This document shows positions 1 through 12,300 of a stretch of 64,000 nt of DNA, piece by piece. Made by a program: the position numbers and the translations under genes. The DNA comes from Geotrypetes seraphini (lineage: Eukaryota > Chordata > Amphibia > Gymnophiona > Dermophiidae): positions 3,038,001 to 3,102,000 of the forward strand of contig NC_047096.1 of the NCBI RefSeq assembly GCF_902459505.1. Direction: 5' to 3'. Position 1 is the stretch's first letter. The number at the start of each line of letters is the position of its first letter. The notes under the pieces were generated by a model, which saw nothing but the letters and a program-made list of their open reading frames with translations, ran no database searches and was not told the origin of the DNA.

Positions 1-580
1 GGTCACATACTGTGTCCTCAGAAACTCCTCAATTACTCCCGAAAGCAAATCAAGGACTGGGGGAGAAGTATCTATTCTGGTCTCTACTCTCTAGGAAGAG
101 AGGGTATGATAGGGGGCCTGTCTTAACTTTTTAGTCCAGGGCTTATTCCGTCCTAACTATACCACTCCTTTGCACTTTTTGACAGCTCAGATCTGCCAGA
201 AAAGTTTGGTGCCGTCAAGCAATCTCCCCCACGGCAGCAGGAGGGATGCCCACTCCCTCCTGCCACCATCGTATCCCACCGACCCCCCCCCCATCCCTCT
301 GACAACCTCCCATCCTAGCTTATGAAGGCTTGCCAGAGGGATGCCTCCCATCTCCAGCCAGCAAGCCTGCCTCTTCAAAATGGTGATCCTTCCCCTCCTC
401 GGTGCATCTGGGGAAGGGCCAAAGGCTCTGATTGGCCCAGACATTAAAGCCCCTCCTGTGCTAGTCATTCTAGCCCTGTGACTACTGCACTTTTCAATGA
501 AAGGGTGTGTACAGAGAGCCAAAGCTTAGTGGGCTGCTTCCAGGAGGCCTAGAACACATGGAGCGAGACAGAGGCGGTGG
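1..580. other. Unassigned flank
   Basis: No gene is recognised. The segment 195-480 is GC-rich, with a C-run and purine-rich blocks, and could be an unclassified dispersed repeat, but no second clear copy was found in the window. Confidence 0.3.
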
Positions 581-603
581 GATGTTTCCAGCCATAACTT
601 AAC

Positions 604-609
604 TTTATT
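604..609 (-). terminator. Candidate NUAK2 polyadenylation signal
   Basis: TTTATT on the plus strand reads AATAAA on the NUAK2 strand, about 1.6 kb after the stop codon. This would give a 3' UTR of ordinary length covering about 585-2218. No transcript evidence is available and other A-rich sites exist. Confidence 0.35.
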
Positions 610-2218
610 TAAAGTGAACCTGTGTGGACCACATTGTGGCAAAACAAGAAAAGTCACCTGCTGCTAATTTTTATTCCTGAACCTCTGCACAGTCACAGTG
701 TGTATCACTAAGAAACAGTGAACAATATTAAATACAAAGACAACATCTGAAGAAAAAAAGGTATTAACAATTTCATTTTTCCATACAGTTTGGGGCTAAG
801 GCTCAGAGGACAGACCTGCTGGGACCTCCCAGCGGATTTTGTGCCCTTTAGAATGAAAGATGGCTCAATTTTCAAAGTATTTTAGTCATTAAGGACCCTT
901 TTGATAAAGCCATGGTAGCAAATTGCCCCTTGCCAAGACCTCGAATAGGCTTTGGTGCATTTGCCATGAGGGAAATGGCTACCCCTTGGTCAAAGGAGCC
1001 CTAAGTCAGTTCTCCCTCCCTGCAGCTGGAAGTCTAGGCGAGCACACTGCACAATCGCTGCGTGTTTGAGGCAGGGGAGGAAAGCACACACGGGTGGCAT
1101 TTTCAACTTCTTGCAAAATTCTGCCCTCAGAAAAGCAGGTGCATTGCCCACGTGGACTCTGTAGCCAGCCGGAGGGTTAGCGCAAACATCTGTGGTATAG
1201 TTTAAGAGCTGGTACACACTCACGTTCCCAGTCTCTCCAGTTAACACCACTAAAGCCTAGCTCTTCATCTCCTGGCCACTGGCCTCCTAGATGACCAGCA
1301 GGAATGGTCACTGGTGAAGGCCATCTCTTGGTTAAAGTATCAATCCTCTCCTCTTCCCCTGAGCCAGCCTTACCAGGAGCATGACAAGTCTTAGTTTTGA
1401 TTGAACAGACTGCTAGACTACAACTCCCAGAAGTCACAGCCCAGCTCTTTCCCCACTATATCCAGACCCAAAAGCAAGAGCTCTCTCTATATTCCCAGGG
1501 GCTGAACAAACCTTAGCCCATCGCACTTAACTGGGCCAGTACATCTGGTTATGGCCATCTCTGTTCAGGACTGAAAACTGTACAGATTGGTTGTGGGTTT
1601 GTTTTTTTTTTTTTGACAAAACAATAACCTCTTGTGCGTTGCCAGATCACATCCACCTCACCATAGTCCCCAAACTTTCCTGTCCCTCTTCCCAGAGCCC
1701 AGTCCTTTTCCTATGGCATAAAGTGTCCTGCAATCCCAGACTAGGTGAAATGCAACCTGGAGTTGTTTCTACTGTGAGGGAGCAAGATTGTCTACATTTG
1801 ATACCTCTGTCAGTAGGAAGAGTGAAGTGGGTTGCATTTTATATCAACAAACAGGGAAAAGTGAAAAGTATCCCTTTCTGAACTCTCACCGAGCGCCTTC
1901 CATGCAGCTCAGTTAACTCTGCTCAAACATTACAACATACTCAGATATACAACTGGCTCATCTTCAATCCTCGCCAACGAGCCATCTCAACGTGGAAGAG
2001 AGAAGCTACAGCAGATAACACGTCCAACATGTCCAAAAGTCCTCTCAAATCCACGCTCAGCCTGCTGCAAACCCAACAAACACAGCCCCAGCTCCGGAAG
2101 CCTTGTTGTAGCAGCAGATTTGGGGGATCTGTACCTGCTGCCTGTATAAAGGGACCCTCACTCTACGAGTCCCTCCTTTCTCGTGCATCAATGGTCAAAG
2201 TCCCACTGTGGCTTCTTC
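610..2218 (-). other. Likely NUAK2 3' UTR
   Basis: No coding sequence is recognised between the NUAK2 stop and the candidate poly(A) signal. The reading frames here are short and unlike known proteins. It contains a T-rich tract near 1603-1614. Confidence 0.4.
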
Positions 2219-3306
2219 TCAGCTAAGCTTCAGGCTGATGCAAATTGCTCTCTTGTACATTTCCGTCACATTCTCGCAATCGGTCAGGGAGAAGCAGCTG
2301 TCCGCTATGTGACCCTGGTAGCAGTGTGTACGCTGGAGTCCTGGAGGGAGATTCCTATCCTCCGTCTCTTCTAGCTGTAGGAGATCATCCGCAGAGATGC
2401 AGTTGCGCATGCCCCGGCTCTCGGGCAGATCCAATTGGTCGAAGGACTCCGTGGAGAGAATGCTGTCCTCACTGACCGCAGTGGCTGGACGGCTTCGGGG
2501 CAGGGTTAGTGGGACTTTAGGGAAAGCCAGCTCGACCAAAGAGCCATAGTTCTGGACGGCAGGATGGCTAGAAGCAGGGTTGGAGGAATACCGTCCGTTG
2601 TATTTCAGGATCCCTTTTCTCCTGAAAGGTGTTTCTGGGGGGACCTGAGCCAGGGAGGTGTCTGTGTAGAAGACGGAGGAATTCTGATCAACGCACTCGC
2701 AGTCCAGAACCTCCCCAAACTCACTGGGCTCAGAAGATGAAGAGTAATAGCCAGACTCCCTCTGCTGGGGCTTTTTCAGGATGCTCTTCTTGGGTATGGA
2801 CACGCCGACTGCCGTGGACACGGGCGTCATTTGTGCAGACAGTCCAGGATGTGGGTCATTAGCACAGGCTGTAACCTCTTCTTTTTTAATCTCTGGACAG
2901 TCACTCGGCGGCTGCTGCTTCTTCTTCAGGATGCCTTTGGGACGCTTCAGGATGGACTTCACCGGACCTACAGCAGCGACAGTGGAGGGTCCTTCCGCTG
3001 TGCTGGAGCTCATATCGTTCTCTTTCTTGGACTTCTTCAGCGACCGCTGCCTGTCGAGGGTGATGCTGGCCATGTGTTGCTTGAAGAAACAGCGAACTTT
3101 CGAGCCGTTCTCAAAGAGGGGCCGAGAAGAGCGCCGAAGCCACTCGGCAACGGTCGCCAACGGGGACTCGTTCTCCCTTAGGGTCTCCACCTCACCCACT
3201 GGGGTTTTGTAGCCCCAGTTCACCCACCAGTGGTTGGCGATGTCCTCGATGGTGGCTCTGCGGTCTGGGTTAACCATCAGCATCCAGCGAATCAGCCCAC
3301 AGGCCT
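2219..3306 (-). CDS. NUAK2: NUAK2 exon 7 (end of kinase domain, regulatory tail, stop)
   Basis: A large terminal exon of 361 codons plus TGA at 2219-2221. It completes the kinase domain ([28 protein letters not shown]) and carries the NUAK tail: [16 protein letters not shown], a basic [13 protein letters not shown] block, repeated ILK motifs (PP1-docking type), [14 protein letters not shown] and the conserved end [19 protein letters not shown]. The acceptor is gatcacag. The tail is the least conserved part of the family, yet its motif order matches vertebrate NUAK2. Confidence 0.97.
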
Positions 3307-6300
3307 CTGTGATCAAAAAGAAACCAAGAAATGAACCATTAGGCGGCTGCCTAGGGAGGGAGACGGCTCAAGCGGAAGTCGGGTGGCATTTTATATTCAC
3401 AGGGAATCTACCTGTACAAGGTTTCACTTTAGGAAGACAATGGGCCCAACAGAACCACCTAGTTTCTGAATCAGATACATAATATGTTCAAAACCAGCCA
3501 TCTCGGCCTTTCCCTCTCCAGTCTCTCTCCCTGCCCCAGCTCTGAGCCTTTCTGTACGCAGGTAAAAAAGGGGTGTTGTGGAGGGGGGGATACAATTATC
3601 ATTGGTGGCACGTCAAAAGCGCAGACATTGGCGCGCTGACAATCCCACGCAGAACCAATGCATGCCACCGGTTCCGCTGCTTTCACGCCTTACCGTTAGC
3701 GTTCTGAGGATTTGTGGTGGTGGTGGTGAGGAACCCCCCACTACACTGAAAACTCCTGAACAGTGAGAGAATGGAAAAACTTCCCAACACCCCCCCCAAC
3801 GGGAGTGCGACCAGTTCTAAGTGTACCACCCCCTCAGAACACTACCATTAAAGCATGAAAGTGGTGGAACCGGTGGCGTGCATTGGTCCTGCACGCAGAT
3901 GTTGGTGCGGGATTGTTGGCAAGCCAATGCCAATGTACCGCTGGCAAAGCTCTCTACATTTAAAAAAAAAAAAAAAAAAGTTAGTCCTAGACCTCAGATA
4001 TCTTTGGCCTGGACCTAGAAAATAGGTTTAAAATACAATTTCCCCCACTGATACTTTGATCTTGGGCAATTCAAAGAGACTCCTGCTGTCTCCAGTACCC
4101 ACTTAGACTGGAAGGTCTTTGGATCAGGGACTTATCATACTTCAGTACAGATCAGTAATACAGCACCAGGGCCTACATCCTGGTTTGTACTGAACGATAT
4201 CAGATGTGGGGCAGGTAACGGTGCAAAAAAGCAAAAACAAAGCAGACAGGACCAAGGTGTCAAGCTGGTTAACTGTCTAACATCACACGGAGCGCCGATA
4301 CAGATGAACTAAAGGTAATTTCATAGGAGAGGCAGCAGACATCATCCAAAAGTCCCTCCTTTAGCTCCTTTTCATCAGGTGACTTTTGCATCAGGTCCTC
4401 TGTCTCCTCCAGATTTCAGTCGGTCATCTTACCTGAAGGTTTGCCTGGGTCTCTGTATTCCCCACTGCTGATCTGTTTCACCAGGCTCCTGTAATCCTGA
4501 TTATCAAAAGGCATCGCCCCATGCACCAAGATGTAGAGCAAAACACCCAGAGACCAGCTGTCAACCTGCCCCAAAGGAAGATGAGAAATGTCCGTTAATG
4601 CCACGCCAACTCCTCTCGCATCAGAGACCTCCCTGAACCAAGAGATGCACAAAGTCCAGAAAGGAGGGAGGAGAAGGGAGAACAAGGATGGACCTATAAA
4701 ATATTTGGCATTATTTCATGACAGCAGGAAGCACACCGAAAACTGGCATATTAAACCAATCAGCAATGTGCACACCAGAACCCTCTACGAAAGGATCCAG
4801 GATGAAGTGTTTCAGGAGAATGAAGACTCCTAGCACTGATTGGAGCGTTGGAAAACACAAGGAAGCCTCAGCAGACGAGCTGGTCCCTCGGCCCATTTTA
4901 GGTCATTCTCAGAGGGGTTTCTAATAGAGAATGGCAAGGGGACAAATTTTTCCCCTACCCCCTGGAAACTCATTTTCCTGTCCTGGCGAGTTCTTTTCCT
5001 GTCCCTGCCCCATTCCAGCTTAAGCTCCGTCCTCATCCGCACAAGCCTCAAACGCTTTCAAATCCTAAGTGGCAACATTCTAGAGCTCAGCTTGTGATGT
5101 CATAATGCTTCATTCCACCAATGCCTAAGCTCCGCCCTCATCTGCACAAGCCTCAAACGCTTTCAAATCCTAAGTGACAACATTCTAGAGCTCAGCTTGT
5201 GATGTCATAATGCCTCATTCCACCAATGCCTAAGCTCCGTCCTCATCTGCGCAAGCCTCAAACCCTTTAAAAGCGTAAGTGTCCGAGGCTTGTGCAGTTA
5301 AGGCAGAGCTTATAGGAACGGGATAGGGACAGGGAAATTGAGTTCCTGTGGGTATAGGGAAAAATTTGTCCCAGTGCCACTCTCTAGTTTCTAACTTACA
5401 GCAATGGGAACCTTACTCCCTGCCCTAGCTATTTTCTGTGGGGCGGGGTCTGCACTGATCAGCCATTTAGGGTCTCTCTTACTAAGCTGCGATGGAGGTT
5501 TCTACTGCGGCCCAGAGGACTAAATGCTCCGACGCTCATAGGAATTCTACAAGTGTGTCTGAGAATTTAGCACTCCGGGCCGCAGTCGAAACCTTTGCTC
5601 CTTAGTAAAAGGGAGGGGTTAATTTAGGGAAAATACCTAGAGGGCCTGATTTATTTTAAAACAATAAAAAATTAATCTGCCTTGAAAGGAGGTGGGCAGG
5701 AGAGCAGAGAATCCTCACCTCTGGGCCCTTATAGGGTCGGCCATTCACAATCTCCGGTGAAGCATACAAAGGGCTTCCGCAGTAGGTCTGAAGGTACTTG
5801 TCATGATGGTAGACATTGGAGAGCCCAAAATCTGCTATCTAGGAGGCAAAATAAGAGGATTCAATGCAGAAGGAAAAGACGAAACCCCCAAACCACTATC
5901 TCCTTGCAAAGGAAGGTATTTTGCATGGCAGACTACATTTGTACCAGCAGCTTCTGGACTTCACATCCACAATATTTTATTTTTGGAAAACTAATATACT
6001 GCCTTCCAGAACCACAGCTACAAAATAATCTAATTAAAACATTAAGCAAACATAAATTACAGCAGACTGTATAAAGCTAACAGTATTCAAGACTTTACAT
6101 TCTGTCCTTCTGATCACTTTGCTAATATCCTTAAGTGACCCCCCCCCCTCCCCATTCTCACCAAGAATCATCACAGAAGGCAGAAATGAATTTCCATCTA
6201 GTACGGACGAGGACTTCCCCCATCTTACACATTATAAATCAGCCCCTAATGTAAGGTAACATCCTAACTTTCTTCTTAAGCTTTAAAATTTAGGCTTCAT

Positions 6301-9300
6301 CCTCATTTCAATGTGGGAGATCATAACTGAAACCCCCCCCCCAAAAAAAAACAAACACCTCAGCCTATGCCAACAGTGCTTCCCGTCTGGAACAGAATTC
6401 CTGACTCCCAGAACCAGCTCTGTAAATAAGCTGCATCCACCCCGCGTGGGATCCAGTAGCTCTTTGAATGACTGGTGACCAGTAACATAGCTCCCACCCC
6501 TCCTACCTCCCTGGGAGTGCCACATCTAGGAACTGGGAAGCAGAGCAGGAGATTCATCAGATCCAAAATGCCCGTGTAACTGAAATCAAAACCCTCTTCA
6601 CCACAGAGCAACTCCCAGATGAAACGGCAACCTAACACCTAAGCCCCTATCAGATTCCAGGATTCAAACTCATTTGTCTTAGAACGGTTCACACGATATT
6701 CCACTTTTCTCCTCTCTAGTCTTGCAATGTGCTTTGTGCTGATCCCAGAAAAGTGGAATATCAACTTGAATTAAAAACACGAACACACTGGACAAGACTG
6801 GAAGACGCAGGCAGGAGTAAAGCCTCCCTCTGCCCCATCCGCTCCCCACCTATGCGGAAGCTTCTCTGGTTTTGCCAGAACTTGTCCTTAAATCCTGAGA
6901 CCAAGGAACCGAGTCACCAGTGTGGCCCAACATCCAATCTACGACAAAGCTGGTGCTGGTTATTAGCCTAGGCTGTGCTAATCTCTTCTGGGAAGGCTGC
7001 ACGGCAGAGAGACTGGTTCTAGACATGACACTGCCATAGGGCACAACCTCACGTTGAGCCCACAGAGATGCTGGGTACCTTCCTAGACCACAAGACATGC
7101 AGACAGAGCTGGCGAGTCTATTGCATGGTCTTTTGGATATAAGCTGTTATTTGGAGGAGCAGAAAACACCCTGATAACATCTTCTAATAAGATCTGAAGT
7201 GCACAGATCCACATGGCCTACTGAGAAGGCTCAGCTTAGCATCAGGACTTACAGAACCTATCCTAAATACTAGATATAAATCCTTATACCTTGTTTAAAC
7301 TGTATAAACAACTTGCCTTGAGTTTAGCCTGCTGTCTATTTAGCCCAATGATCAATCAAATTTTTATTGAACTTGAAACTTGAACTAATTTTTCTGTCCT
7401 CACAAGTTCTTTTCCTGTCCCTGCCCCATTCCTGCAAGCTCCGTCCTCATCTGCACAAGCCTCAAACACTTTAAAATCCTAAGTAGCAACATTCTAGAGC
7501 TCAGATTGTGATGTCATAATGCCTCATTCCACCAATGCCTAAGCTCCGTCCTCATCTGCACAAGCCTCAAACGCTTTAAAATCCTAAGTAGCAACATTCT
7601 AGAGCTCAGATTGTGACGTCATAATGCCTCATTCCACCAATGCCTAAGCTCCGTCCTCATCTGCACAAGCCTCAGACACTTTAAAATCCTAAGTAGCAAC
7701 ATTCTAGAGCTCAGATTGTGACGTCATAATGCCTCATTCCACCAATGCCTAAGCTCCGTCCTCATCTGCACAAGCCTCAGACACTTTAAAATCATGTGTT
7801 CGAGATTTGTGTGGCTAAGGCTGAACTTACAGGAATGGGGCAGGGATAGCAACAAAAGTCACGGAGACGGGATGGGAAAATTGAGTTCCTGCAGAGAAGG
7901 GGGAAAACTTTGTCTCTGTGTCATTTTCTAGAGTGCACCTGAAGGGCAGATCTGCACCCAGCAGCTTGTAATGGAAACTGAGAACACAAACAGCTCGGGA
8001 CATTCCTAAGGAAGGGGAATCCCCAAACAGCACAGCTCCTCCCTTCCACCTACAGAGGCTGTGTCCCTGGGCTCAGGTGATGCCGACTTCAGAAATCAGA
8101 GCTCTGAACCTTCTGTCCTTCCTGGGACAAAGGACAAAGACCTGAAGTGTCCCCAAAAGTCTCAATTTCAAGTTACCTAGAGGCAGCTCACAGAACTCAC
8201 GATTTCAGAGCTGAAGGTAGACGAATTAGTCAAAGCCCAGAGAGTCTGCCTACTAGTTCACTGAGGACCCCCAGAATAGAACAATCCCTCCCCCAATTTC
8301 AAGAATGCTATATTGTCATGGATATAGACACATTCTCCTCGTGAAAGGTGACCAGAGGAATACGTCGTCATATACAGAACAACCCTTCCCCCCTCCCCCC
8401 GGAAGGTTCACTACACTTCTAGCAATCAATCAGATATATGGCTGCATAGGATGACAAGGTAGGCAGACCTGAGGAGGAGAATGTAACCGATGCGATATCC
8501 AACCTACAACACAGAAGGCGTTGGCGCCAATGAGAACTTGCTACACTGGGGACTAGATCCAGGGATGGCATTAAATGAACATGGAGGGAGGGGTTCAGAA
8601 AATGGTTATGGAGAAAGAAAGGGGGTACCCAGCTATGGATGGGGCAACTGAAGAACTCTGATGGGGGAGGGGAGGGGGGGTTAACATCCTATGACAGGAG
8701 TGAACAAACTTTATACAGAGGGCCACGTGAACGTCAAGGCTATCCCTAGCGGGCTGCACTCAGGAAATTATGAAACGTAGAACACCCTAGACTTTCTGTG
8801 ATAGATAAATAAGCAAAATATTTATTAAAAAAGGATGGAGACAAAAATTGCCAACTTGGCTAGTCAGAAAATATATGCAAAATATAGTATATAAAATTCT
8901 CCACACTATGGTTAAATGGGGGGAGAGGGGGGGGAGGGGAGAGCGGACAAAATGCGACGTATCAATATCAACAGTAAAAGCACAGAGAGGGATTTTACGT
9001 TAAAACTGCCCAGGAACAAGAGCCGAGAGACAGACAACTCTCACCTTTACACTGCCATTTGAATCCAGAAGAATGTTTTCCAGCTTCAAATCTCGATGAA
9101 CTATGGCATTCTGAAAAACAAGCACACAGCAAAAAAATTAATCAGCTCTGAGCTCTTGCAGAAGTAGAAATTCATGAGCAGGCAGAGATAAGAGCGTTAT
9201 ATATAACATAGTAAATGACGGCAGATAAGGACCCAAATGGTCCATCCAGTCTGCCTAACCATACACGCTCTCTAAATTAATGATTTCAAGTGTCCTTTCT

Positions 9301-12300
9301 CTTATATATTGCCCAGGACCGCCTTAGTTCTTCAATATAAACCATTCTTTTCTGTTTAGAGATCCTCGGTGTTCATCCCATGCGGTCACCGTTTTCCTTT
9401 CCACCAACTCCCTTGGGAGCACACTCCAGGCATCCACCACCCTCTCCGTAAAGAAGAATTTCCTATCATTCCTCTCGAGTTTACCACCCCTCCACCTCAA
9501 ATTATGTCCTCTGGTTTTACCATTTTCCTTTCTCTGACCAGCAGACACAGGCCCCTCTGGGGTTTATTCCAAGAGGGTCTATCCCTTCCTCATTTCATAA
9601 ATCTTGGTTTAAGAAATGAAGCAGCTGCAGGAAGAACCGACCTCTACCCCTGCCAAAGACATGCGCTTGGGTGTGAGCAGGCTGGGTCTCATTCCTCTTG
9701 GTGGGCTAAAGCTTTGGCAGTGTGGCGAGGGCGGTCCAGGAGCTCTGCGTGGGTGAGGGATGGGTGCTTTGGCTTGGTTTTGGAGCTATGGAGTGGGGAG
9801 AGGGCACCCTAAATAAATGAAAAGCTACTCTCCCATTTTCCGAGTGCCGAGTTCAATTCTTCACATTCCACCAACACAAAGTTATCCAAAGGCGAAAAAA
9901 TCATGGATGTTTCTGTGCTTAATTATTAGTCTGTTGAGATTTCATTTAGACAGGTCAGGAGACTTATTAAGCGGCCAGAGGGCACCCTGTTTCAGTTATC
10001 TATTTGGGGGGGGGGGGGGGAATGGGATTTGATATACTGCATTGACAATGTATATTAAAGCGGTTTACATTTTTTGAATGTCCCGGTGGGCTCACACAGG
10101 GTCATAAGGAGCAGGGTGGGGTTTGAACCCACAACCTCAGGGTGCTGAGGCTGTAGCTTCAACCACTACTGACACACTATAAAAAAAAGGTTTAACTTCC
10201 CAGAGCCCTCTGCTCACATATACCCTTGGGCTGGGGAGAGGCCACATGAATGTCCCTACTGGACTGTTTTTTTAGTTTACCCTGGTGCACAGCCAGCAGA
10301 TTTCTTATAATTTGACTGTCTTCTAAGCAAAAGTGTCTAGAGAACGCAGCCGCACCCCTGAGAGACAAAGAGGAATGCGCAGGGACACCTAGCCAGACCT
10401 ACATATGAGCTCAGGCTCCAGAGGAAGACATTTTTTTCTTTATTTCAGCTTCTCAGTTAAGCTGAGGATGGCCACTAGTCCACAGCGTCTGAAACACCCT
10501 TTCGAAGCAAATGACCTAGCAAGAAGTCACGTCTTTCCTCTAGATTCAAACTCCCATAAGAGTGTGACCCCCACTTCCTCTCATAGAAACATAGAAACAT
10601 AGAAATTGACGGCAGAAAAGGGCCATAGCCCATCGAGTCTGCCCATACCAATGACCCGCTCCTTGATTCTTACTCTCCTAGAGATCCCACATGAATATCC
10701 CATTTTCTCTTGAAATCTAACACGCTGCTGGCCTCAATCACCCGCTGAGGCAGCTCGTTCCAATGATCGACCACCCTTTCGGTGAAGAAGTACTTCCTAG
10801 CATCACCCCGAAATTTCCCTCCCCTGATTTTCAGTGAGTGTCCTCTGGTTACCGAGGGTCCTGTAAGACTGAAGATATCATCTTTCACCTCTATACGCCC
10901 AGTAATATACTTAAAGGTCTCAATCATGTCCCCTCGGTCTCTTCGCTCCTCCAGCGAGTACATCCGCAGTTTCTTTAACCTTTCTTCATACGTGAGATCC
11001 CTGAGCCCCAAGACCATTCTGGTAGCCATTCGCTGAACCGACTCAATTCTCAACACATCTTTTCGGTAGTGTGGTCTCCAGAATTGAACACAATACTCGA
11101 GATGAGGTCTCACCATGGATCTGTACAGTGGCATTATGACCTCAGGTTTTCTGCTGACAAAACCCCTACGGATACAGCCCATCATTTGTCTTGCCTTAGA
11201 CGAAGCCTTCTCTACTTGATTGGCAGCCTTCATATCATCGCTAATGATCACTCCTAAATCACGTTCCACCGTGGTCCTGGACAAGGTTTCACCATTTAGT
11301 GTGTAAGTTCTGTGTGGATTTTTTTTCCCTAGGTGCATTACTTTACATTTTTTAGCATTGAAGCCTAGCTGCCAAGTGGATGACCACTGTTCAAGCTGTC
11401 TTAGGTCCTGCGTCATAAAGTCAGGCACACTGCTTTTGCCAACTATGTTGCATAGTTTGGCATCGTCGGCAAACAGTGATACTTTTCCTCTAAGTCCTTG
11501 GGTCAAGTCTCCTATGAATAAATTGAATAGAATCGGCCCCAAGACGGAGCCTTGAGGTACTCCACTCATCACTGCTGACGTTTTCGAGGGGGTACCGTTT
11601 ACCATCACCCTTTGAAGCCTACCATCTAGCCAATCCCTTACCCATGTAGTGAATGTATCCCCCAATCCCATCGATTTTAGTTTGTTCAACAGCCTGCGGT
11701 GTGGAACGCTATCAAAAGCTTTGCTGAAGTCCAAATATATCACGTCAAGGGACTCACCGGCATCCAGATGACTGGTCACCCAACCAAAGAAGTCAATCAG
11801 ATTAGATTGGCAGGACCTTCCCCTGGTAAATCCGTGTTGATGTGGATCACGTAAATTTTCTTCGTCTAGAATTTTGTCAAGTTCCTGTTTGATCAGTGTT
11901 TCCATGAGTTTGCATACTATGGATGTAAGACTCACCGGTCTGTAATTTCCTGTCTCTGTTCTGCAGCCCTTTTTGTGGAGTGGAATTACGTTAGCTGTTT
12001 TCCAGTCTAGGGGTACTTTTCCCTTGCGCATGGAAAGGTTGAAGAGTACGGATAGTGGTTCAGCCAGAACTTCACTCAGCTCTCTGAGTACCCTGGGGTG
12101 TAGATTGTCTGGCCCCATGGCTTTGTCTACTTTGAATCTTGAAAGTTCGTGGTAGACGCTACTAGGTGTAAACTCGTAATCACGAAACAGGTCATTTTGG
12201 CTGTCTCTTATTTGTAGTTGTGGACCATCTCCCGGTGCTTCACAGGTGAATACTGAGCAGAAGTATTCGTTTAGCAGTTCTGCCTTGGTAGTATCAGATT

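Noticed and set aside
4925-5386. CRISPR-like regular repeats (105-bp period)
   Set aside because: Units are directly adjacent with no unique spacers, and lie inside a hAT-like MITE in a vertebrate intron.
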